Of a stretch of DNA of 64,000 nt, positions 19,591 through 28,376 are shown piece by piece. How positions within the stretch are numbered: the first letter of the stretch is position 1; each line of letters begins with the position of its first letter. The notes below the pieces were generated by a model. That model worked only from the letters and a program-made list of their open reading frames with translations, was not told where the DNA came from and ran no database searches. Both the position numbers and the translations under genes were made by a program. The DNA is from Candidatus Roseilinea sp. (lineage in GTDB: Bacteria; Chloroflexota; Anaerolineae; J036; Brachytrichaceae): contig AP024676.1 of the NCBI GenBank assembly GCA_025998955.1, positions 4,216,001 to 4,280,000 of the forward strand, read 5' to 3'.

Positions 19591-20673
19591 TCAGGGAGTG
19601 ATGGTGAGTTCTTGGCCCGGCCGGATCAAGCAGTTGGCGGTGAGGTTGTTCTGGCGGATGAGGTCATCTACCGAGACGTTGAACCGCGTGGCGATTGCCC
19701 AGCACGAATCCCCCTGCTTCACGGTATAGGTCACCGTATTGCTCTGGGCCACCGGCGTGTCGGTGGGTGACGGCGCGGGGGTATCCGTCGGCGGAGGCGG
19801 TGTGTCGGTCGGCACAGGCGAGGGCAACGGCTCATTCGTCACCGTTGCGACCGGCTGCGAAGCTTCGGTCGCGGTGGCTGCCGCCGGCAGTGCATCGGTC
19901 GCCGACTCGGTGACGATGATCGGCGTCGGCATGACCGGCCGCGCCGATGAATCGCGCACCGCGCCGGAGCCGGCGATGGCGATTGCCAATAAGGCCACGA
20001 CGCCGAGCACCGTCCCCAGGATGAGCGCCAGGCTCAGCAGGCTGCGAGCGCGCGAACGCGAAGCTGAGATAGCCATCGGGCGCTTCGTCGTGGTCGCCTT
20101 CGGCTTGTACGGCACAGCTGGCCTGGACGCAGTGGCCGGTCGAGGCCGCGACGAGTAGGCCCCGCCCTCCGACTTGGGCTTGAACTCGACTTTCGCCGAC
20201 GAGGCCGCACCGCCGACTTCCGGCATGCCGAACGAATGCCGCAACGTAGGTCCACGCGCTTCTTCCGACGCGGCGTGCTCGGTCGCCGGTGTGCTCGCGT
20301 TCGGCTCGTTCGGCGCTTCATCCAAGACCGGCGGTGGGGCAGCCGGCTCGACCGGTGCGGCGTGGGCGGCATCCGCCGGCTCGACGGGCGTCGTCGGCAA
20401 AGCGGCCTGAGGAGGCGATGAGGCTTCAGCAGGCATGCGCGGTTGTCGCGATGCCTCAGCAGGTGGAGCGACAGGCGGCTGAAGCGGCGCTTTGGGCTGC
20501 GCTGGCTGAGCGGGCTTGGTGGGCTGGGCAGGCCGGGGGGAGACTGCCCGTTTAGACGAGCCGGCATCGGATGGGCCGAACACGTAGCCGCACATGTCGC
20601 AGCTCGTCGCGTTCGCCGGATTGGCCGAACCGCAGGACGGACAACGCCGCTTCTGTTGGGGCTGTGAACTCAC
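19591..20673 (-). CDS. Zinc-ribbon, single-pass membrane protein with one LysM domain
   Basis: The product has 360 aa. It begins with a zinc ribbon (CPSCGS and CDMCGY, four Cys), continues with a long Pro/Ala/Glu-rich region, one membrane segment (SLLSLALILGTVLGVVALLA), a Pro/Thr stalk and a C-terminal LysM domain (YTVKQGDSCWAIATRFNVS to LIRPGQELTITP). The GTG at 20671-20673 is chosen because AAGGAGGAAAGCGAC precedes it; the frame extends further to 20835 without similarity to anything. The zinc ribbon should be cytoplasmic and LysM outside, perhaps binding glycans. Confidence 0.88.
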   Translation of the reverse strand: MSSQPQQKRRCPSCGSANPANATSCDMCGYVFGPSDAGSSKRAVSPRPAQPTKPAQPAQPKAPLQPPVAPPAEASRQPRMPAEASSPPQAALPTTPVEPADAAHAAPVEPAAPPPVLDEAPNEPNASTPATEHAASEEARGPTLRHSFGMPEVGGAASSAKVEFKPKSEGGAYSSRPRPATASRPAVPYKPKATTTKRPMAISASRSRARSLLSLALILGTVLGVVALLAIAIAGSGAVRDSSARPVMPTPIIVTESATDALPAAATATEASQPVATVTNEPLPSPVPTDTPPPPTDTPAPSPTDTPVAQSNTVTYTVKQGDSCWAIATRFNVSVDDLIRQNNLTANCLIRPGQELTITP

Positions 20674-20722
20674 GTCGCTTTCCTCCTTGCGTTGGCAGCC
20701 TGCGAAGGATACTGCATCCCGC

Positions 20723-22024
20723 TCATGGGCTGGGCGTCGCTGCGCTGGCGGGCTGCCTGCGCCACACGAAAACGCGCGCCGCGCTGGGCGGGCTGATCTC
20801 GACATATATGCGTTGGCCGGTGCCCGGTTCGACACCTACGAACCGCTTCACCTGCACCCACCACGCGATCTCGCGCTCCTCCCAATCGCCGAGGATGTCT
20901 TGTGTGAGCTTGAGTGATGTCGCCTTGGTCTCGAAGATCGGCACGGTAATCGCGCCCGATGGCTGCACCTGCACAACGTACCATTCGTTCTCCTGGAGCA
21001 GGCCAACCGTCAACCATTGTAACGTCACGATCTCCTGTGTGCCACTGATCTGCGCGCCATCGGCAGGCAGCATGACGATGGGGGCACTGTAGCCGGCGCG
21101 CGGCGTCGGCGTCTGCAACACGAACGGCGTCGGCGTCAGCACCGGCGTCGGCGTGGCGAAGGTGATCGTTAGCACTTGGTTCATGCGGATCAGGCAGTTC
21201 GAGTCCAGGTTGTTTTGCTGCATCAACAGTTCGACTGTCACGTTGAACTTCTGGGCGATCTCGCTGCAGGTGTCGCCACCCTTCACCACATACACGATCT
21301 GCGCCGGCAACGTCGCCGTCGGTTCTCCTGGGACAGGCGCCGCCGTCGGAGGTGGGGGCATCCCCGGCGGCAACGTCGCAGTTGGCAGCGGCGTGGGCGA
21401 GGGCACAGGGATCAGCAGTTTATCGCCGATGCGGATCAGGCAACGCTCGGTGTCGAGGTTGTTGAGGGCAGCGAGTTCGCCCAGCCGGACGCCGAATCGT
21501 TGCGCGATGCCGCCGCAGGTGTCGCCGGACTGCACGGTGTATTCGCGCGGCGGGACGGGGGTGGGCGACGGCGCTGGCGTCGCGGTCGGCGGCTCGGCAG
21601 TGGGCGTTGGCGCAGCAGGAAATTGCGGCCCTCCGGCAATCACGCCGTTCTCCGCAGCCGCCGGATCCTGAATGACGACCTCGATGGTGGGCTCGGCTGA
21701 AGTCTGGGTCAAGCCGGTGCTTTGCGCAAGCCACATTGCGCCGATGATGACGAAGGCGATGACGGCCAGCACGCCGATCACACCCCACGGGATCTGCGCG
21801 AGGCGTGATCGTTTGGGTTGTGCAGGCCGGATCGTGCTATTCGGACGCGCACGAAGCTTGGGGGGGCGTTGCTCGGCGGTTGCCCTCGCTTCCAGTTGCG
21901 CGCGCGGGATGGCCTGGGTAGTGCCAAATTCGTGCCCGCAAACTTCGCACACCTGCGCCTCTTCCGCGGCGCGTGAGCCGCACGAAGGGCAGCGTTTGTA
22001 ACGTGACTTCGAAGGGCTGCTCAT
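20723..22024 (-). CDS. Zinc-ribbon, single-pass membrane protein with two LysM domains
   Basis: This 433-aa paralogue of the next gene has an N-terminal zinc ribbon (CPSCGS and CEVCGH), one membrane segment (WGVIGVLAVIAFVIIGAMWL) and two LysM domains (YTVQSGDTCGGIAQRFGV and YVVKGGDTCSEIAQKFNV) separated by Pro/Thr stalks. A C-terminal beta-rich domain of about 120 residues follows, with VTLQWLTVGLLQENEWYVVQ, resembling carbohydrate- or fibronectin-like modules. The start at 22024 is chosen over a TTG three codons upstream. The pair may be tandem duplicates linking cell-surface glycan to the cytoplasm. Confidence 0.88.
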   Translation of the reverse strand: MSSPSKSRYKRCPSCGSRAAEEAQVCEVCGHEFGTTQAIPRAQLEARATAEQRPPKLRARPNSTIRPAQPKRSRLAQIPWGVIGVLAVIAFVIIGAMWLAQSTGLTQTSAEPTIEVVIQDPAAAENGVIAGGPQFPAAPTPTAEPPTATPAPSPTPVPPREYTVQSGDTCGGIAQRFGVRLGELAALNNLDTERCLIRIGDKLLIPVPSPTPLPTATLPPGMPPPPTAAPVPGEPTATLPAQIVYVVKGGDTCSEIAQKFNVTVELLMQQNNLDSNCLIRMNQVLTITFATPTPVLTPTPFVLQTPTPRAGYSAPIVMLPADGAQISGTQEIVTLQWLTVGLLQENEWYVVQVQPSGAITVPIFETKATSLKLTQDILGDWEEREIAWWVQVKRFVGVEPGTGQRIYVEISPPSAARVFVWRRQPASAATPSP

Positions 22025-22060
22025 ACGGAGCAACCGGCGGCCGGCTTTGCCGGTCGCCGA

Positions 22061-22648
22061 TCACTTCACTCCATTCAATCCCAGGGCGGCTGCGTTGCCT
22101 TGCATGGCCGCCAAGACGATGCCGATGTGCTCATCGAGTGGGACGCCGAGCGCCGCTGCGGCGCGTTCGATCTCGTCGCGATGCACACCGGCGGCGAAGG
22201 CCTTCTCTTTCCACTTCTTCTTCACCGACGACACTTGCACGTCGGCGATGTTCTTCGTCGGGCGGACGAACGCCACAGCGGCGATGAAGCCGGTCAGCTC
22301 GTCTACCGCAACCAGCGCGCGCTCCATGTCGTTCTCGGGATACACGCCGGTCAGCTCAGGCGCGTGGGCAGCGATGCCGTGCAGGATCACCTCCGGCCAG
22401 CCTTGCGCGCGCAAGTAGGCGATGCCGACATTCGGGTGTCCCTGGCCGTCCAGGTTGGGATGCCGCTGGTAGTCGAAATCGTGAATCAAGCCGAGCACCC
22501 CCCAGAGCTCGGGGTCGCCGCCAAAGCGCGGCGCGTAGGCCCGCATGGCGGTCTCGACAGACAGCATGTGCCGGATCAAGGCAGGGTCGGTCGTCCACTC
22601 CGTGACAATGGTCCAGGCGGCGTCGCGGTTGTATCGAGAGTCGCTCAT
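22061..22648 (-). CDS. HD-domain phosphohydrolase
   Basis: A 195-aa HD-superfamily protein. The metal-binding His-Asp pair is in GLIHDFDYQRHPNLDGQGHP, with an upstream His in LIRHMLSVETAMR and a later AAHAPELTG. It has no sensor domain. Small single-domain HD proteins hydrolyse nucleotides or other phosphate esters; the substrate is unknown. The ATG at 22646-22648 starts the conserved region. It lies 36 bp upstream of the LysM gene. Confidence 0.85.
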   Translation of the reverse strand: MSDSRYNRDAAWTIVTEWTTDPALIRHMLSVETAMRAYAPRFGGDPELWGVLGLIHDFDYQRHPNLDGQGHPNVGIAYLRAQGWPEVILHGIAAHAPELTGVYPENDMERALVAVDELTGFIAAVAFVRPTKNIADVQVSSVKKKWKEKAFAAGVHRDEIERAAAALGVPLDEHIGIVLAAMQGNAAALGLNGVK

Positions 22649-22682
22649 GTTGAGCGCAAGAGTGTAGCAGATTCGCCGGCGG

Positions 22683-23312
22683 CTAGCCGATCGGCAGCGG
22701 TTCGCCCAATACCGGCAGTGGCCGGGCGACAAACAGATCCCAGAACGCCTTCAACGTCGCGCCGAGCTCCCTGATCTGAAACCAGAGTATGCGAGCATAG
22801 CGGCGCTCGTCGGCAGGATAACCGACGGCAGCCACGCCGAGCACGCTGCAGGCGAAGATCGCGCGGTCCAGGTGATAGGCCTGCGTCACCAGCACGGCGT
22901 CGCGCAGGCCGAAGATGTCACGGGCGCGGTAGCATGTGTCGTAGGTGCTGCGGCCGGCGTAATCGAGCACGATGTCCGCCTCGGGTACGCCGAGCTGAAT
23001 TGCCGTTTGTCGCATCACGCCCGGCTCGTTGTAGCGGGCGGAGCGGTTGTCGCCGCTCATCAGCAGCTTGTCTACCGCGCCGGCCCGGTAGAGTGCCACT
23101 GCCGACGCGACGCGGTCATACAGCACGGCACTGGGCCGGCCATTGCGCACTTCCGCTCCGAACACGATGGCGACGCGGTGATGCGGCACCGCGTCGGGTT
23201 CGGCGTAGATCCGGCTCCGCGCGAACACCATCGTGACCCCACGCACCAGCAGCGGAGCGACAACGATCAAAACCGCCGTCAGCAAGATCACGCGCTTGAT
23301 CACAAATCGCAT
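22683..23312 (-). CDS. YdcF/SanA-like DUF218 membrane protein
   Basis: This 209-aa protein has one N-terminal membrane segment (VILLTAVLIVVAPLLV) and a DUF218 domain with IVFGAEVRNGRPSAVLYDR, LLMSGDN and AYHLDRAIFACSVLGV. SanA/YdcF proteins affect envelope permeability. The ATG at 23310-23312 directly precedes the membrane segment; a longer start would add residues encoded by a heptamer repeat. Confidence 0.88.
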   Translation of the reverse strand: MRFVIKRVILLTAVLIVVAPLLVRGVTMVFARSRIYAEPDAVPHHRVAIVFGAEVRNGRPSAVLYDRVASAVALYRAGAVDKLLMSGDNRSARYNEPGVMRQTAIQLGVPEADIVLDYAGRSTYDTCYRARDIFGLRDAVLVTQAYHLDRAIFACSVLGVAAVGYPADERRYARILWFQIRELGATLKAFWDLFVARPLPVLGEPLPIG

Positions 23313-23324
23313 TGTATGCGAAGC

Positions 23325-23400
23325 CCCCACTCCCCAATCTCCCACTTCCCACGCACGGCTCACGACCCATCGTTCGCAACCCACCGCCTACAACTCACCG
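23325..23400. repeat. Degenerate heptamer repeat between ydcF-like gene and cdd
   Basis: In steps of seven: CCCCAAT, CTCCCAC, TTCCCAC, GCACGGC, TCACGAC, CCATCGT, TCGCAAC, CCACCGC, CTACAAC. The CCCCAAT and CTCCCAC units resemble cyanobacterial STRR heptamers. The array ends at the cdd stop codon. Confidence 0.8.
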
Positions 23401-23799
23401 CCGCTTGGCCAACTTATCAGGCGTGAACGCATCCGGCAACAGGTTGCCGACGGTGGTCAGCGTGTAGTTGCCGCGGGCGTCGGCCTGGATGACGATGGTG
23501 TCCAGGCCGAACTCGCTCATGAACTGCCGGCACGCGCCGCACGGCGAGCCGCCGTTGTCGGTGACGACGGCGATGGCGATGAACTCGTGCTCACCCTCGC
23601 TGATCGCCTTCACGTAGGCGGTGCGCTCGCTGCAAATTCCTAGGCCATAGGACGCATTCTCCACGTTCACGCCGCTGTAAACGTTGCCCGAGCCGGCCAG
23701 CAGCGCTGAGCCGACGCGATAGCGCGAGTAGGGCGCGTGGGCATACTTCCGCGCACGATTGGCCACCTCGATGAGCACGCGGATGACTTCTTCAGGCAA
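23395..23799 (-). CDS. cdd: Cytidine deaminase
   Basis: Cytidine deaminase converts cytidine and deoxycytidine to uridine forms. The zinc site is complete: NVENASYGLGICSERTA (Cys and catalytic Glu) and GGSPCGACRQFMSEF. The N-terminus RKYAHAPYSRYRVGSALL is typical. The frame is open back to 23925, but those residues overlap the upstream gene. A TTG at 23797-23799, overlapping the upstream TGA, gives 134 aa; a GTG at 23778 gives 127 aa. Length and overlap favour one of these two. Confidence 0.92.
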   Translation of the reverse strand: MPEEVIRVLIEVANRARKYAHAPYSRYRVGSALLAGSGNVYSGVNVENASYGLGICSERTAYVKAISEGEHEFIAIAVVTDNGGSPCGACRQFMSEFGLDTIVIQADARGNYTLTTVGNLLPDAFTPDKLAKRR

Positions 23800-25198
23800 G
23801 CCGCCCTGCGGCGGCGTTGTTGATAGCGTTGGGGAGTTGCGGGTGCTCCGGCGCGGCGGCTTCGTCCGCCGCGCGGGATCGCTCTTGCGCTGCTTGCTGC
23901 TGCGCGTCTGGCTGACGTGGCGCATGCGTCACCTTTATCTTCAAGATTCGCCGGTCGTTCACGGCGAGCACCTCGAAGACGAATTCATCGTACTCGAACT
24001 TCTCGCCGGCGACCGGCACTTTGCCCAACTGGTCGTAGATGAAGCCGCCCAGCGTGTCGCTTTCGCCCTTGGGCAGCTCGGCTTTGAGCAATTCACCGGC
24101 GTCCTCGATGTTCATGCCGGCGTCGAGGATGTAGCCGTTACCCTCCGGCAGCGGCACGATGTCCGGCTCCTCGGTATCGTATTCGTCCTGGATCTCGCCG
24201 ACGATCTCCTCCAGGATGTCCTCGATGGTCACCAGGCCGGCTGTGCCGCCGTACTCGTCTACTACGATGGAGACGTGCACGCGGCGCTTCTGCAATTCGT
24301 GCAGCAGTTCGATCACCCGCTTGGATTCCGGCGTGAAGTACACCGGGCGCAGCATCTTCTCCAGCGGCGGCTTTGTGCCGTCGCGCAACGCAGCCAGCAT
24401 ATCCCTAGCGTAGAGGATGCCGATGATCTCGTCAATCGTGCCGCGATAGACCGGGATGCGCGAGTGGCCGGCGGAGATGACCACGTCCAGCGCTTCGTCG
24501 AACGGCGTGTTGACCTCCAATGCCACCATCGCGATGCGCGGCACCATCACCTCGCGCGCGACGGTATCGCCGAAATCCAGCACGGAGAGGATCATCTCCT
24601 TCTCGCCTTCCTCGATCAACCCCTCCTCTTCGCCGGCGTCCACCATGGTCTTGATTTCTTCCTCGGTGACGAGCGTGGCGCCATCGCGCTTTTGGCCGCC
24701 CATGGGGATGGAGAGCAAGTTGCTCAGCACCACGGCGAAGCGCACGAACGGCGCGAGCAGCACGCTCATCACCTGCATCGGGCGGACCAACGCCAGCGCG
24801 AGCGGCTCGGTGTAGCGCAACGCCAGCGCCTCCGGCACCAGCCGGCCGAAGACGAACAGGAAGAGCGCGGCGGCAAGTGCGACGATCAAGAAGGCGATGG
24901 CCTGCGCTGCCTCCGGCGACAATCCACCGAAGGTCGCGGTCAGCCAATCGAGCACCGGCGGCGTGAAACCGAGCGCGGCGATGCCCGCGGCGAGCACCAG
25001 GCCCAGCAGCGCGCCCACCTCCGCCGTCGCCAACAAGCGGCCGGAGTTCTCGGTGAGCTGTTGGATCGCCCGTGCCGATGTGACCCCTTTCTTCTCCAGC
25101 TCAACCAGGCGCGGGCGACGCATGTTGATCAGTGCGCTGCGGGCGAGAGCGAAGAACGCGCGAACCGCAGCGGCCAACACGAACAGTAGAACGACCAT
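23792..25198 (-). CDS. CNNM/CorC-type membrane protein with CBS pair (hemolysin family)
   Basis: This 468-aa protein has an N-terminal DUF21 transmembrane domain, a CBS pair (about residues 210-330, VAREVMVPRIAMVAL through VVDEYGGTAGLVTIEDILEEIVG) and a C-terminal CorC_HlyC domain (about 350-435, YILDAGMNIEDAG). Relatives move or regulate Mg2+/Co2+. The last 40 residues are Gln/Ala-rich and overlap the start of cdd by 8 nt. Confidence 0.92.
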   Translation of the reverse strand: MVVLLFVLAAAVRAFFALARSALINMRRPRLVELEKKGVTSARAIQQLTENSGRLLATAEVGALLGLVLAAGIAALGFTPPVLDWLTATFGGLSPEAAQAIAFLIVALAAALFLFVFGRLVPEALALRYTEPLALALVRPMQVMSVLLAPFVRFAVVLSNLLSIPMGGQKRDGATLVTEEEIKTMVDAGEEEGLIEEGEKEMILSVLDFGDTVAREVMVPRIAMVALEVNTPFDEALDVVISAGHSRIPVYRGTIDEIIGILYARDMLAALRDGTKPPLEKMLRPVYFTPESKRVIELLHELQKRRVHVSIVVDEYGGTAGLVTIEDILEEIVGEIQDEYDTEEPDIVPLPEGNGYILDAGMNIEDAGELLKAELPKGESDTLGGFIYDQLGKVPVAGEKFEYDEFVFEVLAVNDRRILKIKVTHAPRQPDAQQQAAQERSRAADEAAAPEHPQLPNAINNAAAGRLA

Positions 25199-25257
25199 TG
25201 CGACGACTCTCTATAACTCCGTCCGAACGCGCACGGCCCCGAACGTCGCTTCGGGTG

Positions 25258-26646
25258 CTACGCCTTCGGATCCCCCAACTTGCGAATCACGCGCGCCGGC
25301 ACGCCCACGGCCAGCGTCGCGTCGGGCACGTCTTTGGTGACGACTGCGCCGGCGCCGGTGCGCGCGTGTTCGCCCACGGTGACCGGCGCCACCAGCATCG
25401 TGTCACTGCCGATGAACGCATGATCACCGATGACCGTCCGGTTCTTCTTCATGCCGTCGAAGTTGCAGGTGATCGTGCCAGCGCCGATGTTGACGTGTTC
25501 CCCCACGGTGGCATCACCCAGGTAGCTGAAGTGCCCCATGTGGCTGCCGGCGCCGAGCGTGCTGTTCTTGATCTCCGCGAAGTTGCCGATATGCGCGCCG
25601 GCGCCGACATGCGCACCAGGGCGCAAGTGCGAAAACGGCCCGATATGCACCTCGTCCTCCACGCGCGAATGCTCGATCATGGACTGCACGATTTGCACGC
25701 GGTCGCCGATGTATGACTCGACGATGTAGGAATTCGGCCCGATCTGGCAGTCGCTCCCGATGCGCGTACGACCGATCAGATGCGTGTTGGGCAGGATGAC
25801 GGTGTCTGCGCCGATCTCCACATCTGCCTCGATGTAGGTCGTCTCGGGGTCGGCGATGGTCACGCCGTTGAGCATGTGTTGGCGGTTGATGCGCCGGCGC
25901 AACGCGCGCTCGGCGTCGGCCAGATCCACGCGCGTGTTGATGCCGATGCACTCGTCGCGGTCGTCCGTCGTCAGGGCGCGCACCTCCCGGCCGTCGGCAA
26001 CGGCGATCTCGATCAGATCGGTGAGGAAGTATTCGCCCTTCTGAGGATTGGGGCGAATGCGCTTCAGCGCGTCCCACACCCATGCGCCATCGAAGCAATA
26101 TGCGCCCACGTTCAGCTCACGAATGGCGAGTTGCGCTGGCGTGCACGACACCTCCTCGACGACGGCCAGCACCCGCTCGCCCTGCGAATCGCGGATGACG
26201 CGGCCAAACCCGCGCGGATCGTCTGAGATCACGGTGAGCATGGCAATCGCGGCGCCATAGCGCTCGCGCAGATCTATGAGCTGGCGCAGCGTCTCGTGCC
26301 GGAGGAGCGGCATATCACCGTAGGTGACGACGATCTGCGCTGCGCCGGCGGCACGTGCTTCGGCTTGCATTACGGCATGGCCGGTACCCAACTGTTCGGC
26401 CTGCAGCGCGAAGACGGCGCGTTCGCCCACTGCGGCGCGCACCGGCTCGGCGCCATGCCCGATGACGACGATAGGCGTGGTCCCGGTCGCGCGGATCGCG
26501 GTCGTGATGCAGTGATCTATCAAGGGGCGGCCGGCCAGGCTGTGTAAGATCTTGGGACGCTTCGATTTCATGCGCGTCCCCATGCCGGCAGCGAGCACAA
26601 CAGCGCGGGTGTTGGCGTGCGGATGGTCCGATTCGTCAGACATCAT
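25258..26646 (-). CDS. glmU: Bifunctional UDP-GlcNAc pyrophosphorylase / glucosamine-1-P acetyltransferase
   Basis: GlmU makes UDP-N-acetylglucosamine for the cell wall. In this 462-aa protein the N-terminal uridyltransferase has VVLAAGMGTRMKSKRPKILH, QLGTGHAV and VTYGDMPLL. The C-terminal half is a left-handed beta-helix of hexapeptides with FSHLRPGAHVGAGAHIGNFAE, SYLGDATVGEHVNIGAGTIT and NFDGMKKNRTVIGDHAFIGS. Length is normal. A hairpin-forming repeat and tRNA-Gln lie upstream on the same strand, so they may share a transcript. Confidence 0.96.
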   Translation of the reverse strand: MMSDESDHPHANTRAVVLAAGMGTRMKSKRPKILHSLAGRPLIDHCITTAIRATGTTPIVVIGHGAEPVRAAVGERAVFALQAEQLGTGHAVMQAEARAAGAAQIVVTYGDMPLLRHETLRQLIDLRERYGAAIAMLTVISDDPRGFGRVIRDSQGERVLAVVEEVSCTPAQLAIRELNVGAYCFDGAWVWDALKRIRPNPQKGEYFLTDLIEIAVADGREVRALTTDDRDECIGINTRVDLADAERALRRRINRQHMLNGVTIADPETTYIEADVEIGADTVILPNTHLIGRTRIGSDCQIGPNSYIVESYIGDRVQIVQSMIEHSRVEDEVHIGPFSHLRPGAHVGAGAHIGNFAEIKNSTLGAGSHMGHFSYLGDATVGEHVNIGAGTITCNFDGMKKNRTVIGDHAFIGSDTMLVAPVTVGEHARTGAGAVVTKDVPDATLAVGVPARVIRKLGDPKA

Positions 26647-26713
26647 CTGAATTGAAAATTGAGAACCGAGAACCCGGCGCCGTCCGGTGCCCAGTCCTCG
26701 ATTCTCAATTCTA
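26645..26713. repeat. Inverted heptamer repeat between tRNA-Gln and glmU
   Basis: TTGAAAA-TTGAGAA-CCGAGAA on one side is mirrored by CTCGATTCTCAATT on the other, giving a hairpin directly after the tRNA 3' end. The units are the same GAGAATT type as in aroQ. It might help separate tRNA from mRNA; that is inference. Confidence 0.75.
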
Positions 26714-26785
26714 CTGGGGCGGCTGGATTCGAACCAACGAATGTCGGATCCAGAGTCCGATGCCTTACCACTTGGCGACGCCCCA
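26714..26785 (-). tRNA. tRNA-Gln (anticodon CUG)
   Basis: On the minus strand the 72-nt sequence folds into a cloverleaf: acceptor TGGGGCG with CGCCCCA, D arm GCC-AAGTGGTAA-GGC, anticodon stem TCGGA/TCCGA with loop CTCTGGA (anticodon CTG) and T arm with GTTCGAAT. The discriminator base is G. CCA is not encoded. The U1-A72 end is typical of bacterial tRNA-Gln. A possible -10 box TAAAAT lies at 26812-26817, without a convincing -35. Confidence 0.96.
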
Positions 26786-27158
26786 TCGTTGCGCTGCTTT
26801 ACAACGCATGTATTTTACCATCGCGATTGTGTGCGCAGAGACGGGGTGCATTCGTGCATCGGGGGCAAAATTTGCATGGCCGGGCGCGGACTCCGTTCCG
26901 CGCCTATCCATGCCGCGAATGGGGCAGACGTAGCAGACCCGCCCCGGCGTAAACACCTGGGCTGAAAGTGGGCGGGATGCACGCGGTTTGCCCGTATGTT
27001 CAGCGCTGGGATTTATCCCGGCGCGACTGAAGCAAATACCGCTGCCGGCCGGTCTGCGTTCCCCCCATTTTGAAATGCACCCCAGAGACGCCCCCAGGCG
27101 CGTCTCTGCGGTCGCCATTTCATACCGGTGTGCAGCGCGCAGCACCGTGAACGCGCCG
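26786..27158. other. Non-coding gap between tRNA-Gln and rtcB
   Basis: About 370 bp with no convincing gene. It holds the upstream region of the tRNA (candidate -10 TAAAAT at 26812-26817, minus strand) and a 9-bp hairpin at 27083-27108 just after the rtcB stop. Short open frames here look like noise. Confidence 0.6.
27083..27108 (-). terminator. Hairpin downstream of rtcB
   Basis: CAGAGACGC and GCGTCTCTG form a perfect 9-bp stem with an 8-nt loop, 50 bp past the rtcB stop. No T-run follows on either strand, so termination is only probable. Confidence 0.45.
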
Positions 27159-28376
27159 TCAAATATCGCGCGGGTCGTCGGTCATCATCACCAGGCGCGG
27201 CTTGAAGCGGGCGATGATGTCCACCAGGTCGCTCTGGGCGGCCATCACCTCGTTGATGTTCTTGTAGGCTTGTGGCGCTTCGTCCAGACCGCCCCCCAGC
27301 AACTTGACGCCGCGCTCGCGCAGATATTCGTCGCGCATCTTCTTGGTGATGTTCTTGAACGCCTCGTTGCGGCTCATCTGCCGACCGGCGCCGTGCGAGG
27401 CGCTGTTCAGCGAGGCCGGGTTGCCCTTGCCGCGCACCACATAGCCCACGTCGCCCATCGTGCCTGGGATCACGCCCAATACGCCTTTGCCGGCCGGCGT
27501 CGCGCCCTTGCGATGCACATAGACGCGCCGGCCATCGGGCAATGCCTCCTCCCAGGCGAAGTTGTGATGGTTCTCCACCGTGGCCAGCACTTCCAGGCCG
27601 GCAGCTTTGGCAATCTGCTTGTGGATGATGCGGTGGTTGGCCGAGGCGAAGCGCCCCGCCAGGTTCATCGCCACCCAGTATTCCTGGCCGGCTTCGCTGT
27701 CTGTGTCCAGCCAGGCCAGGTGCGCCAGGTCTTTGCTCAGCTCCGGGTGCAACTGGCGCGCCAGCTTGCTGTAGTGATCGGCGATCTGGAAGCCAACGCC
27801 GCGGCTGCCGCTGTGCGAAAGCAAAGCGAGGTATTTGCCGGGCTGCAAGCCCAGTTGTGGGTCGAATTCCACCACCTCGAGCTGGCCGAACTCGACGAAG
27901 TGGTTGCCGCTGCCGGATGTGCCGAGTTGCGGGATGCCCTTGGTTTCTTTCAAATGCCGCAGCAGCGGCGTAGCCTCCCAGTCGGGATCGTCCAGAATGG
28001 GGTCTTCGCGCGGCGGCTTCCACTCCGCGCCGGCGCCGAAGCGCGTGTTCTCGCGCAGCACTTTCTCGAAGCGCCCCTCTTGCTGGTCGAGCAGATTCGG
28101 CGGCGCGTCGAAGACGCTCAGGCGCATGCGGCAGGCGATGTCCACGCCTACGGCGTATGGAATGACGGCATCTTCCGTCGCCAGCACGCCGCCGATGGGC
28201 AAGCCATAGCCGACGTGTGCATCGGGCATGAGCGCACCGGCCACGCTCACCGGCAGGCGCATCGCGTTGTCCATCTGCGCCCGCGAGGCGGCGTCAATGT
28301 GCTCCTCGCCCCACACAGCGTAGGGCAGCGGCGTTTGTCGAACTTCGCCTTTAGTTGTCGCGCTCACTTTGGTCAT
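27159..28376 (-). CDS. rtcB: RNA-splicing ligase RtcB
   Basis: RtcB joins 2',3'-cyclic phosphate and 5'-OH RNA ends using GTP and Mn2+, in RNA repair or tRNA splicing. The 405-aa protein has MPDAHVGYGLPIGGVLA, YAVGVDIACRMR, LGTSGSGNHFVEFG, VENHHNFAWEE, KGATPAGKG and the guanylylated-His motif SASHGAGRQMSR. No archease or RtcA/RtcR gene is nearby. It overlaps the end of ndh by 26 bp, so the two are probably co-transcribed. Confidence 0.95.
   Translation of the reverse strand: MTKVSATTKGEVRQTPLPYAVWGEEHIDAASRAQMDNAMRLPVSVAGALMPDAHVGYGLPIGGVLATEDAVIPYAVGVDIACRMRLSVFDAPPNLLDQQEGRFEKVLRENTRFGAGAEWKPPREDPILDDPDWEATPLLRHLKETKGIPQLGTSGSGNHFVEFGQLEVVEFDPQLGLQPGKYLALLSHSGSRGVGFQIADHYSKLARQLHPELSKDLAHLAWLDTDSEAGQEYWVAMNLAGRFASANHRIIHKQIAKAAGLEVLATVENHHNFAWEEALPDGRRVYVHRKGATPAGKGVLGVIPGTMGDVGYVVRGKGNPASLNSASHGAGRQMSRNEAFKNITKKMRDEYLRERGVKLLGGGLDEAPQAYKNINEVMAAQSDLVDIIARFKPRLVMMTDDPRDI

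Noticed and set aside
23759-25189. 476-codon plus-strand frame opposite the CBS-domain gene
   Set aside because: The minus strand encodes a typical DUF21-CBS-CorC protein; the opposite frame is Gln/His/Arg-rich shadow.
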